Source: JAJEDW01 sp963555775
Lineage (GTDB): Bacteria > Acidobacteriota > Terriglobia > 20CM-2-55-15
Length of the DNA: 64,000 nucleotides
Direction of reading: 5' to 3'
NCBI GenBank assembly: GCA_963555775.3
Contig: CAUVWY020000009.1
Location: 1,178,001 to 1,242,000 of the forward strand
Shown: positions 34,321 to 42,901 of the stretch, in pieces
Position numbering within the stretch: the first letter of the stretch is position 1
How the letters are laid out: every line of letters begins with the position of its first letter
The notes under the pieces: generated by a model
Databases searched by the model: none
What the model was told of the DNA's origin: nothing
What the model saw: only the letters and a program-made list of their open reading frames with translations
Program-made: the position numbers and the translations under genes

Positions 34321-35840
34321 CGCACACCCCCAGTCAGGAGACGGTCGTATTGATCCAGATCGGCCCGGGCGATCGTCAGGTCGGTGATACCGGGCATCAA
34401 CCCGGACTCCAGCGGCGCATGGGATCGAGTCGGCGTGTCCTGCCGCATCAGAATGTGCCGCACCGCTTCCAACTCGATACAGTGGGCATCGAGCGCTTCC
34501 TGGATGGCCGAGGACACCCGATCCAGATCCCAGTCCTGGTGGAGTTGCAGGATGCCGATGAACTCCCGCGTGCCCCGGCTGTACCCGTGCCGTTCCCGCA
34601 ACCGCTCCAGCGCGGTTTCGTAATGCGCCGGCCACTGGGGCCGCCACTGCCGGATCGGCCGGGCACTCTCAAACGAGGCCACCTTCCGGCGGATCAACTC
34701 CAGGTAGTGCAACGGATCAATCCGCCAGTCGCTATGACCGAAGGCGCGGTCATGTTCGGCCACCTTCTTCTGGTCCGCGTAAAAACTCACCCGGTCACAG
34801 CCGATATGGGCCCAGAGCCGGCGTCCCACATATGCGGTCGGCACCGAATACCGGTTCTGATCCACCTGGGCGGTCTGATACCGGCTGATCCGGACTCCCA
34901 CCACCTTCGTGTTCTCGAATGGCGTCTCGGGCAGGACCAACAGTTGCTCGTGTTCGACGGCGTGCCGCTCCCCAATCGTGCGATCGTCGGACCGGCCCCC
35001 GATCCGGCGCTGGTCGTCAGCCGCGCAGCGTTCCAGCAACTGCGTGTTCAGATCCTCGAAGTCCGCCACTTCGGGAACCGGCGCCAGGAAGTTCCGGCGT
35101 GCAAAGCCGACCAGGCCCTCGACACCGCCTTTCTCCTGGCCCCGCGCCGGATTGCAGAACCGTGCTTCAAACGTGTAGTGCGCCCGAAACGCGGTGAACC
35201 GCGTCTGTTCCACCCGGCCCTTCCCGCGCAGAATCTGTTTCACGGCGGTTTTCAGGTTATCGAACACTAACGTCGGGAAGACGCCCCCGTACCAGTCGAA
35301 CCCACGGATGTGACCGTCCAGGAACATCTCCTGCCGTTCCCACGGATACGCCCGCACGAACGCCTTGCCCGAGTACCGGGATCTCATGCAGAACAACTTG
35401 ACCTGACGGTCTTCACCGTTCATCCGGACCCAGGCCGTACCCCAGTCCACCTCGGCTTCACGGGCGTGTTCCGGGTCCAGCGGCGCCACAGCGCCGGTCT
35501 GGTTCCAGCCCAACCGTGTCTTCCGTTCCCGAACCCAGCGGCGTACCGTCGCCTCGGCTCCGGTAAATTCATGCTCCTCCCCCAGACGTTGCCACACCCG
35601 GTGCGCGGTGTGGCGTTGCTTGACAGGCTGGTCCCGGTCCGCCTGGAGCCAAGCTTCTACGATCCCGGCGACCGGGTCCATCACCGGACAGGCCGGCTCC
35701 TTCTCTCGCCGATACTTGGGCTCCTGTCCGGCCAATACTTTCCGGACCGTCCGTCGCGTGTGCCCGGTCTCCCGGGCGATCTGTCGAATGCTCTTCTTGT
35801 AAACCCGATCTGCGGTTCTGATCAACTCGTACTGATCCAT
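34317..35840 (-). CDS. istA: IS21 transposase IstA
   Basis: Starting at MDQYELIRTADRVYKKSIRQ (ATG 35840; ATG 35888 is an in-frame alternative), the product has 507 residues. An N-terminal helix-turn-helix (SIRQIARETGHTRRTVRKVL) binds the terminal repeats. The DDE integrase core is complete: EVDWGTA, VFDNLKTAV and GQEKGGVEGLVG carry the two Asp and one Glu. The C-terminal beta domain and helical tail follow. It catalyses cut and strand transfer with IstB. No frameshift is seen. Confidence 0.94.
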   Translation of the reverse strand: MDQYELIRTADRVYKKSIRQIARETGHTRRTVRKVLAGQEPKYRREKEPACPVMDPVAGIVEAWLQADRDQPVKQRHTAHRVWQRLGEEHEFTGAEATVRRWVRERKTRLGWNQTGAVAPLDPEHAREAEVDWGTAWVRMNGEDRQVKLFCMRSRYSGKAFVRAYPWERQEMFLDGHIRGFDWYGGVFPTLVFDNLKTAVKQILRGKGRVEQTRFTAFRAHYTFEARFCNPARGQEKGGVEGLVGFARRNFLAPVPEVADFEDLNTQLLERCAADDQRRIGGRSDDRTIGERHAVEHEQLLVLPETPFENTKVVGVRISRYQTAQVDQNRYSVPTAYVGRRLWAHIGCDRVSFYADQKKVAEHDRAFGHSDWRIDPLHYLELIRRKVASFESARPIRQWRPQWPAHYETALERLRERHGYSRGTREFIGILQLHQDWDLDRVSSAIQEALDAHCIELEAVRHILMRQDTPTRSHAPLESGLMPGITDLTIARADLDQYDRLLTGGVR

Positions 35841-35909
35841 CCCTATCAATCCTCGCCTCCCACCCGCGTGCCTGTTCTTCCAGTTCACGCTTCCGGGGAG
35901 GCTATCAGG

Positions 35910-35957
35910 GGTGGGTCCCTTTTCCTCGATCAGAGCCCCGTTTGGTGGGTCCCTTTT
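35910..35957. repeat. Right end of IS21 element with two terminal repeats
   Basis: GGGGTGGGTCCCTTTT and GGTGGGTCCCTTTT are the inverted counterparts of the left-end repeats, spaced about 30 bp apart. The CTCGATC stretch between them also pairs with GATCGAG at the left end. Confidence 0.85.
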
Positions 35958-36067
35958 ACGTTATCGAAATCACGAACACGCCACATCAGGTCAATATCGG
36001 CGCCTTGACCGAGATGGTCTATCTGGTGGTGCGTGTCGATCCGGAAAAACACCTGGAGTTGCATTAG
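35958..36067 (+). pseudogene. Cupin-like protein, 3' part after IS21
   Basis: After the right-hand target copy the sequence reads VIEITNTPHQVNIGALTEMV followed by YLVVRVDPEK and a stop, 36 codons. TPHQ and YLVVRVDPEK are typical of the C-terminal cupin strand, completing the gene at 32885-33343. It has no start codon of its own. Confidence 0.75.
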
Positions 36068-36223
36068 AGGGCCGGCGTTCTGCCGGAAAACCTGGCGGTC
36101 GACCGGGTTTTCGAAAACGTCAGTGCCTCGAGGCCTCCTGGTGGATGGGAGTTGGTCAGACTTCAATGGAGCCAACACCGACTCGACCCAAGCGCGAAGA
36201 AACCTGCTGAATTGGAGTGTGTT

Positions 36224-36757
36224 ATGAAGCGATTGGTTTTATTGACTGTTCTCGTCGCGGTATTCGCATCCGTGGCCACGGCCCAGACGGGTGTCACTCG
36301 CGAAGACGTGGCTGGCATCACCAACTTTGCCCGCATCGAAACTACGGTAGCGTGCGCCGGTGCGATCACGCCGGACTCGGTTACGGCCATCAGAGACATG
36401 GGGTTTGAATCCATCGTCAACTTGCGCCGGGCGACTGAGCAAGGTGCCAACGTCGAGGCGGAGGCCGCCGCGGCCGCCGCGGCCGGAATCAAGTATGTGC
36501 ATCTGCCCTTTGGCGGACCCGATCTCGATCCCGCCGTGGCCGACCAGTTTCTCAGAGTAATCACAGAGCCCGACACGGAACCAGCGTTCATTCACTGTGC
36601 CGGGGGCGGACGTGCAGCCACCATGTGGTTCATCAAGCGCGTGATGGTGGATCGCTGGGATACCGACCGTGCCATGGCCGAAGCCACGGACCTTGGACTG
36701 ACGGCGGAGCGGTTGAGGACTTTCGCTCTGGAGTACGTCCAGACGCGCGCGAACTGA
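36224..36757 (+). CDS. Secreted DUF442-type (BLH-like) phosphatase
   Basis: The 177-residue product has a signal peptide (1-20, ending ATA). The rest fits the DUF442/beta-lactamase-hydrolase-like group of cysteine phosphatases: NFARIETTVACAGAITPDSV at the N-terminus, the SIVNLRR strand and the active-site loop HCAGGGR (Cys125, Arg130; CX4R as in DUF442, not the CX5R of classic tyrosine phosphatases). An Ala-rich stretch (residues 80-87) is unusual. It sits between the cupin remnant and the VWFA-related gene. Substrate unknown; periplasmic location is inferred. Confidence 0.75.
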   Translation: MKRLVLLTVLVAVFASVATAQTGVTREDVAGITNFARIETTVACAGAITPDSVTAIRDMGFESIVNLRRATEQGANVEAEAAAAAAAGIKYVHLPFGGPDLDPAVADQFLRVITEPDTEPAFIHCAGGGRAATMWFIKRVMVDRWDTDRAMAEATDLGLTAERLRTFALEYVQTRAN

Positions 36758-36892
36758 AACCGGTTCCAGGGTAGGTGAACGGGCGCCCCTCGCGGCGCTC
36801 GCTCGTTCGCCATGACCGCGCGCGCACAGGCTGCCAGTCCACATCGTGAATCCCCTTCGACAGGCTTGGCGAAGATAACCCAAAGGGACTCG

Positions 36893-38512
36893 ATGCGCAT
36901 CCGCCCACTGTCGCTGTTGTCGGTCGCGGCCATAACGATCGTTGCGACGACGATTTCAGCACGGGAGCAGTCTGAGAGTCCGGACGTCCTGCGAGTGGAA
37001 ACCCGGCTTGTTCAGGTCGATGTGGTGGTTCGCAACGACGACGGCCCCGTGTCGGATCTTGCCGCCGATGATTTCAGGTTGTTCGTTGACGGGGTCCCCG
37101 AGGACATCGCCCTGTTCGAAGTCGTTTCTGCAGAAGACGCCGGCCCCGGGAACGGCGTCGAATTTCCCAAGCTCCCTGAAGGCGCCGTCACGAACCGCCC
37201 GGGCCTGGGCCGGGGCGAGTTGCCCGCCAGTGCTACCGTCTTGTTGATCGATCGGCTCAACACCGGTGCTCTCCAACAGGCTCGCGCCAACGAGCACGCG
37301 ACCCGGTTCCTGGAATCCCTCGATCCGCGACACCAGGTGGCGATCTACGAACTGAACACCAGCCTCCAACTGATTCATGACTACACCAGCGACCGCGCTG
37401 GCCCGATTCGCGCTCTGTCCGGCGCACCAACCGAATTTTCTTCTCAACTGGAGGCGTCCTCAGGTGCGGGAATCACGGGCGGATTCGGAGCGCAACCCGA
37501 TGAGATCGGCCTCGACCCGCGTCTGGTCCAAATGCGGGAAAATCCTGGAGCGGGAATCGAGGCACTGGGAACCGTGGTGTTGGACCGCATGGTTGGCTCG
37601 TACTATCGAGAAAGCCGTCTCGAAACGACAGCGAATGTATTGCAGTCCATCGCCAGCCAGATGGCGCATCTTCCCGGCCGCAAGAACCTGGTGTGGGTTG
37701 CTGGGACGTTTCCGTTCACGTTCGATCCCTACTCATACTTTCCGCTCTCGGAAGTGGGACAGGACACGAAGGCGCATCTTGTCGAAGCGGCTCGCGTGAT
37801 TACGGATGCCAACGTTGCTATTTATCCGATCAGTACCTGGGGCCTGTTTCCGACGCCCGCGATGGAGACGATGACGAACATCGCCAATACCACCGGAGGA
37901 AAGGCGTTCTACTACACGAACGGCATCGCCGAAGCCATGCAGGAGGCGGTTGATGACACCGAGTTCGTCTACACGCTGGGCTTCTATCCCCAGAGCGCCC
38001 CGATGGATGGCGCGTTTCACGAATTCCGCGTCGAAGTGGCTCGCGACGATGTCGAGGTGCGCCATCGCAAGGGGTACTACGGTTTCGGCAATGAAAGCGA
38101 AGTTATCGACGACGATCTCGGAGAGCTCTTTCGAGACCTGCTGACAAGCCCGGCCGGCGCGACCGAGATCGGTCTGTTTGCGACGACCGGATCGATCGGT
38201 ACCGCCGCCGGGGACTACACCACCAGAGTCGCCCTCGATGTGAACGACCTCCGGATGGACTACGTCGAGGGCGTGTGGACGGGACATGTGAGTGTGGCGA
38301 CCGTTGTGATCGAGCCCGGAGACGAGACCGCGCCGGTGGATTTCGTTCAGCTTGTCCTGCGCCTGACTGACGAGGAATACCTGGCGGCGCGCCGGGACGG
38401 TCTCGAATTGCTCAGCCTCCAGAGCTACGATTCGGGCACGGGGTGGTTGCGAGTCGTCGTCCGCGACCCGGCGACCCGAGCCGCCGGCGCTCTCTGGGTG
38501 ACGCTGGATTGA
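36893..38512 (+). CDS. VWFA-related acidobacterial secreted protein
   Basis: The ATG at 36893 gives 539 residues with a signal peptide (about 1-23). The region after it (ETRLVQVDVVVRNDDGPVSD, then DFRLFVDG) and the VWA-like core (TVLLIDRLNTG, LPGRKNLVWVAGTFP, AVDDTEFVYTLGFYP) match the TIGR03436 family, which is largely confined to Acidobacteria. VWA domains bind proteins or metal through a MIDAS; here the first motif is LIDRLN rather than DxSxS, as usual in this family. It is single, and convergent with the toxin-antitoxin pair. Confidence 0.85.
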   Translation: MRIRPLSLLSVAAITIVATTISAREQSESPDVLRVETRLVQVDVVVRNDDGPVSDLAADDFRLFVDGVPEDIALFEVVSAEDAGPGNGVEFPKLPEGAVTNRPGLGRGELPASATVLLIDRLNTGALQQARANEHATRFLESLDPRHQVAIYELNTSLQLIHDYTSDRAGPIRALSGAPTEFSSQLEASSGAGITGGFGAQPDEIGLDPRLVQMRENPGAGIEALGTVVLDRMVGSYYRESRLETTANVLQSIASQMAHLPGRKNLVWVAGTFPFTFDPYSYFPLSEVGQDTKAHLVEAARVITDANVAIYPISTWGLFPTPAMETMTNIANTTGGKAFYYTNGIAEAMQEAVDDTEFVYTLGFYPQSAPMDGAFHEFRVEVARDDVEVRHRKGYYGFGNESEVIDDDLGELFRDLLTSPAGATEIGLFATTGSIGTAAGDYTTRVALDVNDLRMDYVEGVWTGHVSVATVVIEPGDETAPVDFVQLVLRLTDEEYLAARRDGLELLSLQSYDSGTGWLRVVVRDPATRAAGALWVTLD

Positions 38513-38536
38513 CGTGCGCGATGGCTTCTCGCCGGA

Positions 38537-38791
38537 TTAAGGCAGCAGTTTGTCGTAGTCCGCGTGGCTTCGGGTCCACAACCAAAGGATTCGATCCGGG
38601 CGCTCCACTCCGAGTGCCCGATACCTGAGACCGGTTAGGATCGAGTGCAATCTGCCAATCTTTTTGAAGCGTAGCGCGGGATGGGTGGGGTCTTGTTTCA
38701 ACAGATCGAAGTTCTTCCGAGCCAGATCCTGAGTAGGTGCTGGGAGAGCTTCGAACAGCTTACGGAACTCCTTCGAGGCGCGATGTTTCAA
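38537..38791 (-). CDS. RelE/ParE-type toxin
   Basis: With a TTG start that overlaps the antitoxin stop (TTGA), the product has 84 residues. It has the RelE-fold pattern: KHRASKEFRKLFEALP helices, LKQDPTHPALRFKKIG and a C-terminal YRALGVERPDRILWLWTRSH strand pair. A longer open frame to 38917 is antitoxin gene in another frame. It probably cleaves mRNA on the ribosome or inhibits gyrase; the subfamily cannot be fixed. Translation is coupled to the antitoxin, and start codon TTG would keep toxin output low. Confidence 0.8.
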   Translation of the reverse strand: MKHRASKEFRKLFEALPAPTQDLARKNFDLLKQDPTHPALRFKKIGRLHSILTGLRYRALGVERPDRILWLWTRSHADYDKLLP

Positions 38792-38988
38792 AGATCGGAG
38801 GTCTCGCCATTCCGATGCTGCCTGAGCGCTTCCTCGGCGAGCGTGTCGAGTCGTTCCGCGATTGCGTCTGCTTCGATCTGGCGATCCCAGGCATCGCTGT
38901 CGAATTCCTGGAACCACTTTCTGAACGCGGCGAGTTCGTCGGGCGGGAGTTCCTTGACCTGACTCTCAATATCTTCGATACGGCTCAT
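38788..38988 (-). CDS. Antitoxin of the RelE-type pair
   Basis: The 66-residue protein (MSRIEDIESQVKELPPDELA, then AFRKWFQEFDSDAWDRQIEA) is highly charged and helical. Such LPPDELAAFRKWF-type proteins precede RelE-like toxins in many bacteria. Order antitoxin-toxin with a 4-bp overlap supports the pair. It is located at the end of a run of secreted-protein genes and probably has its own promoter. Confidence 0.78.
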   Translation of the reverse strand: MSRIEDIESQVKELPPDELAAFRKWFQEFDSDAWDRQIEADAIAERLDTLAEEALRQHRNGETSDL

Positions 38989-39024
38989 CGTGAATTCCCT
39001 TCGGCAAGAATAGCAGGGGCGCCG

Positions 39025-40047
39025 CTAATCCAAATTCAGCGCGCGTTCTATCACGGCGTCGCGACCCTCGTATCGCGTGGCTTCGATCTCGTCTTCGGTG
39101 AGTCCCACGATGCGTCCCAGAATTTGGTAGGGCGCCCAGTTGTGTCCCGAGTAGCCCCACCGCGACATTTCAACCAGCGATTGCAACGCTCCTTCGCGAA
39201 TCGCGGCCAGAACTTCGGGGTTCCGGCCCGCGCTGAGGTATCGGAGGACCCGAACCCCCATGGTGCGGTCGGCATAGATCACCGAGTTGAGCATGTCGAT
39301 GAACGGGTCTGGAGAAATAACGATTTCGAGTTCGGGGCGCGCGGTCCCCAATGCCGCAATCGCGGCCAGCGCTCGGGTCGCGTTCACCCGCACTGAAGAA
39401 TTCGCATCGAGCGACGCATCTGTCAGGTCCGAAATCACGTCGCGCTTGTCGGCGGCATACCCGATGACGTAGGCCGCGGCGGCGCGATGATTCTGATCGC
39501 GTGAGTTGTTGAGAACCTGCTTGAGGATATCGAGTTGCTCGGACGCAAAGACGAGGAATTTTTCCTGCTCTCTACGGGCCGTCGGGTCGGAGATCAGCGA
39601 ATGGCCCTCCGACAGATCTTCGGTCGGAAAGCTCGTGACAGTCGCTGTGCGCACCGCGGAGTTGAACGCGAGGAACGTTTCGTAAACGATTCCGGGCAAC
39701 TGGACGTCATCCACCGGTGCCGGACGGAATGTGAGAGTGGAGTCTCCGGCTTCATCGATGCCGACGTACACCAGCACGTTACCCTCGTCGTCGCAGCAGG
39801 TGCCGTCGAGTTGGACGCGGGCGACGCCCATTCGGCTTGCGAGCTGCGGACCCAGCGTCATATCCAGTTGCGGCAGGGAATAGTCGCCTTCCCTGAAGCC
39901 GAGCGCGTCGCGGACTTCGGTTTCGCTGAGCGTCCGGTGTCCGTAGATTTCGATGGTTCCGATGGGAGGGATGCCGTCGTTCTGGGCCACGGCCAACGCC
40001 GGCCACACCCAGGTACAAATCAGCAGTACGAGTGGGAATCGTTTCAT
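39025..40047 (-). CDS. Secreted protein with POTRA-like and HEAT-repeat regions
   Basis: The 340-residue product has a signal peptide (1-22). IEIYGHRTLSETEVRDALGF (about 32-51) resembles a POTRA domain. The C-terminal part (about 185-300) has helical HEAT-like pairs (HRAAAAYVIGYAADKRDVIS, then SSVRVNATRALAAIAALG). A CC pair near residue 84 may form a disulfide. It follows the ankyrin gene by 20 bp on the same strand, at the end of the DUF6152-DUF1592-DUF1552-ankyrin run. Function unknown; a scaffold or export role is possible. Confidence 0.7.
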   Translation of the reverse strand: MKRFPLVLLICTWVWPALAVAQNDGIPPIGTIEIYGHRTLSETEVRDALGFREGDYSLPQLDMTLGPQLASRMGVARVQLDGTCCDDEGNVLVYVGIDEAGDSTLTFRPAPVDDVQLPGIVYETFLAFNSAVRTATVTSFPTEDLSEGHSLISDPTARREQEKFLVFASEQLDILKQVLNNSRDQNHRAAAAYVIGYAADKRDVISDLTDASLDANSSVRVNATRALAAIAALGTARPELEIVISPDPFIDMLNSVIYADRTMGVRVLRYLSAGRNPEVLAAIREGALQSLVEMSRWGYSGHNWAPYQILGRIVGLTEDEIEATRYEGRDAVIERALNLD

Positions 40048-40067
40048 TGAGACTGAACCGATGTCGA

Positions 40068-41561
40068 TCAGGGCGCCGAACCCAGAAGGTCCCGAATCAC
40101 GGCGGCGGTGGATTCCCGGACGACGCCGTCTTGACCCGAAAAACCGAAACCGCCAGCCAAGCCCAGGGCCGTGTCCAGAGGCGTCATGCCGTTGTCGCCG
40201 GCAACATCCACCTCGGCGCCGTTCTGACCCAGAAACCGAATGACTTCATCGAAACCCTGGATCGCGGCGCCGTGCATGGCGGTCTGGCCCCGTCCGTTCG
40301 TTGCGTTGATATCCAGGCCGGCATCCAGCGATAGCTGAATGGCTTCGATCATCTGCGCCGCGGTCTTGTAGCGTCCGGTGGAGTCGGAATCCCGTGTGCC
40401 CAACCCGGCCGACGCCATCAGTGGATTGATACCGCTCCGCGTCGTCAGGGTGGCATCGGCTCCGTTTTCGAGCAGCAGTCGCATTACCGGAACGTCCGCG
40501 GCCTTGGCGGCCCGTAACAGGGGGGTGGCGCCGGTGGTCAGCATGGTGTCGTTTCCGCGATCCAGCTTGGTCCGGTAGGGGATCTGTCGTTCGAGTTGCA
40601 CGTTGACGTCCGCGCCGCCCGCTACGAGCATCTCGATCAATTCGAAACTCGTCAACTCGTTTTCGAGGACTTCGGGGGATGGGCGATTCGATTCGGGCAT
40701 CGTGTTGAATTCGACGGCGGCATACAGCGGCGACCGGCCCGTCGTGTCGACCAACGTCTGATCCGCGCCGAGTTCCAGTAATTTTGTGGCAACGTCATAA
40801 TGACCGTTGGCGATAGCCGCAATCAGCGGAGTCACCCCGTCCTGGTCGGTGAAGTCGATATCCGCCCCGGCGCTTACAAGCAGTTCCAAACAGTCCAGGC
40901 AACCGTCTCGCGAGGCGAACGTCAGGGGGGCCAAACCGCCCAGGGGCATCCACTTGGCACGGGGCTCGGCCGATCGTTGGCGTTCCCATTCGCGAATGCG
41001 GGATTGCGCGTTGACGTCCGCGCCGTTCGAAATCAGCAGATCGACCACGTCGGCGTGACCCTGGGATGCGGCCCACATCAGGGCCGTCTGTCCCCGCCAT
41101 TCTTCGCGTGCGTCGATTATCGCTCCATGCGCCAGCAGTTCGGCGACGGCGTCCACGCTTCCGGTGCGGGCCGCCGTCATCAGAACGGTTTCGCCCTCGA
41201 CTGCAATCTCGTTGGGGTTGGAGCCCGCGTCCAGCAGCCGAACGATCATCGGCGCGCTGCCGTTGATCGCCGCCAGATTCATCGCCGTCACGCCGTAGCG
41301 ATTACGGGCCTGGACATCGGCGCCCGCGGCAATCAGATCGTCGGCCATGTCGAGGTCGTTCAGCCGTGCCGCCCACTGAAGCGCGGTGGTGCCGTCGACC
41401 TGCGCGTCGTTCGCATCCGCCCCGGCAGACAACAGTGCCCGGACGCGGGCGCCGTCACCCGATCGTGCCGCGTTCGCAAGGTCGCCGGCAGTGGCAGACA
41501 GCGAAAGAACCAGAACGAGGGCAGGGGTCCCGATCCATTCGATGAACTTGAATTGCTTCAT
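40068..41561 (-). CDS. Secreted ankyrin-repeat protein
   Basis: The ATG at 41561 gives 497 residues; the longer frame to 41594 lies inside the preceding gene. A signal-like hydrophobic start precedes about ten ankyrin repeats (for example DGTTALQWAARLNDLDMADD, then LIAAGADV). The repeats bind proteins. It lies 1 bp after the DUF1552 gene, and DUF1592-DUF1552-ankyrin is a recurrent set in Acidobacteria and Planctomycetes. It probably acts with them in the periplasm, but the function of the set is unknown. Confidence 0.85.
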   Translation of the reverse strand: MKQFKFIEWIGTPALVLVLSLSATAGDLANAARSGDGARVRALLSAGADANDAQVDGTTALQWAARLNDLDMADDLIAAGADVQARNRYGVTAMNLAAINGSAPMIVRLLDAGSNPNEIAVEGETVLMTAARTGSVDAVAELLAHGAIIDAREEWRGQTALMWAASQGHADVVDLLISNGADVNAQSRIREWERQRSAEPRAKWMPLGGLAPLTFASRDGCLDCLELLVSAGADIDFTDQDGVTPLIAAIANGHYDVATKLLELGADQTLVDTTGRSPLYAAVEFNTMPESNRPSPEVLENELTSFELIEMLVAGGADVNVQLERQIPYRTKLDRGNDTMLTTGATPLLRAAKAADVPVMRLLLENGADATLTTRSGINPLMASAGLGTRDSDSTGRYKTAAQMIEAIQLSLDAGLDINATNGRGQTAMHGAAIQGFDEVIRFLGQNGAEVDVAGDNGMTPLDTALGLAGGFGFSGQDGVVRESTAAVIRDLLGSAP

Positions 41562-41562
41562 G

Positions 41563-42888
41563 TCAGAGTTCCGAAACCACACCCGTGCTGTCACCCAAGG
41601 TGTCGATGTTGACTCCGGCCTTGTTCAGGATCGTCACCAGCAGATTCGTCATGGGTGTCCGTTCTTCATGGCTGATGTGCTGGCCTCCGGCGATACGGTC
41701 GGATCCGCCGATGACGACGTTCGGCAACGGGTAGTGGTTGTGGGCGTTGCTGTTGGACATGTTGCTGCCATACAACAGGATCGTGTTGTCCAGCACCGAT
41801 CCGTTGCCTTCGGGCGTCGCCCGCAGCTTGTCGACGAAACGCGAAAACAGCGTGACGTGATAGTTCTGGATAAGGACGTTCTTGGCCATCTTCTCTTCGC
41901 GGTTCTGGTGGTGCGAGATTGCGTGGTGACCGTCGGAAACACCCACCTGGTTGTAGGTCAGATTGCTGATTTCACGGGCCAGCATGAACGTGAAGACCCT
42001 TGTGACGTTTGCCTGGCAGGCCAGGGCCAGCAGGTCGAAGTTGATGCCGACGTGGTCTTCGTAAGCGAAAGGGATGCCCACGGGCGCGTCGGGTAAATCG
42101 AGATCCCGGTCCAGTTGCGCTTCGGCCCGCTGAAGGCGGCGTTCGATTTCACGGATGTTTTCCAGATAGTCATCGACGCGCCGGTTGTCGTCGGTCCCCA
42201 GTTGCAGCTTCAGGTCGGCGGCCTGTCTGGCAAGGGCATCCAGGATGCTGCGATCTTCATCCTGGCGCGCGATGCGTGCTTCGGGACTTCCGCCCTGGCC
42301 GAACATGCGTTCGAAAACCTTGCGGGGGTTGATTTCCATCGGCATCGGAGTCGTGGGTGTCCGCCAGGAAAGGGTGTTCATGTAAATGCAACCGTAGTCG
42401 CGGTCGCACGCCCCGATCAGGCCCGAGTGATCTTCGGTCGCCAGTTCCATCGACGGGAGCATGGTGTCCTGGCCGATCTCGGCCGCGGCGATCTGGTCGG
42501 CGGTGACCCCCGCAAACGCATCGACGCCCTGGGTTGGCTTGGGACGCACACCGCTCAACCATGTAGTCGGGCTCAGCGAATGGACTGCCGTTGTGTCGGC
42601 AGCGGCATGACCGAGACCGCTGACGATGTTCAACCGATCCCGGTACGGTTCCAGCGGCTTGAGGATTTCCTTGAATTCGAAGCCCCGGCCCACGGTGTCG
42701 GGCCTGTAACGGTCCATGATCGCGCCGTGCGGGTGGTAGACGAATCCCAACCGGGGGGCAACATTCGCCGCTGTCAGGCGTTGTGCCGTCAGCGCGGGAA
42801 CCATGGATTCCAACAGCGGCAGTGCCAGCGTAGCGCCCGCGCCCTTGAGTAGCGTTCGGCGGGACAGATGTTTTCTTGCGATGAACAT
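41563..42888 (-). CDS. DUF1552 domain protein, probably Tat-exported
   Basis: The 441-residue product starts after AGGAGACG and carries a Tat-like signal (LSRRTLLKGAGATLALPLLE). DUF1552 family blocks are present: PHGAIMDRYRPD near residue 53, SGLGHAAADTTAVHSL, and LYGSNMSNSNAHNHYPLPNV in the C-terminal third. The fold is thought to be alkaline-phosphatase-like, related to DUF1501. Function unknown. It is 13 bp after the DUF1592-type gene and forms an operon with it and with the ankyrin gene. Confidence 0.88.
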   Translation of the reverse strand: MFIARKHLSRRTLLKGAGATLALPLLESMVPALTAQRLTAANVAPRLGFVYHPHGAIMDRYRPDTVGRGFEFKEILKPLEPYRDRLNIVSGLGHAAADTTAVHSLSPTTWLSGVRPKPTQGVDAFAGVTADQIAAAEIGQDTMLPSMELATEDHSGLIGACDRDYGCIYMNTLSWRTPTTPMPMEINPRKVFERMFGQGGSPEARIARQDEDRSILDALARQAADLKLQLGTDDNRRVDDYLENIREIERRLQRAEAQLDRDLDLPDAPVGIPFAYEDHVGINFDLLALACQANVTRVFTFMLAREISNLTYNQVGVSDGHHAISHHQNREEKMAKNVLIQNYHVTLFSRFVDKLRATPEGNGSVLDNTILLYGSNMSNSNAHNHYPLPNVVIGGSDRIAGGQHISHEERTPMTNLLVTILNKAGVNIDTLGDSTGVVSEL

Positions 42889-42901
42889 GGTCGTGCGTCT
42901 C

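Larger units (their letters stand above)
33342..35957 (-). mobile_element. Complete IS21-family insertion sequence, 2,616 bp
   Basis: The element carries istA and istB overlapping by 4 bp. Its ends are imperfect inverted repeats: AAAAAGGACCCACC at the left and, in reverse complement, AAAAGGGACCCACC at the right. A second internal copy near each end (GTAAAAGGGACCCACCCC and GGAAAAGGGACCCACCCC) is typical of the multiple terminal repeats of IS21. The target ACGT (33338-33341 and 35958-35961) is duplicated, 4 bp as in IS21. Both genes are intact, so the element may still be active. It lies in the cupin gene, opposite to its direction. Confidence 0.93.

Noticed and set aside
34113..36008. Plus-strand open frames inside the IS21 element
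   Set aside because: They are antisense to istA and istB, which are complete and well conserved.
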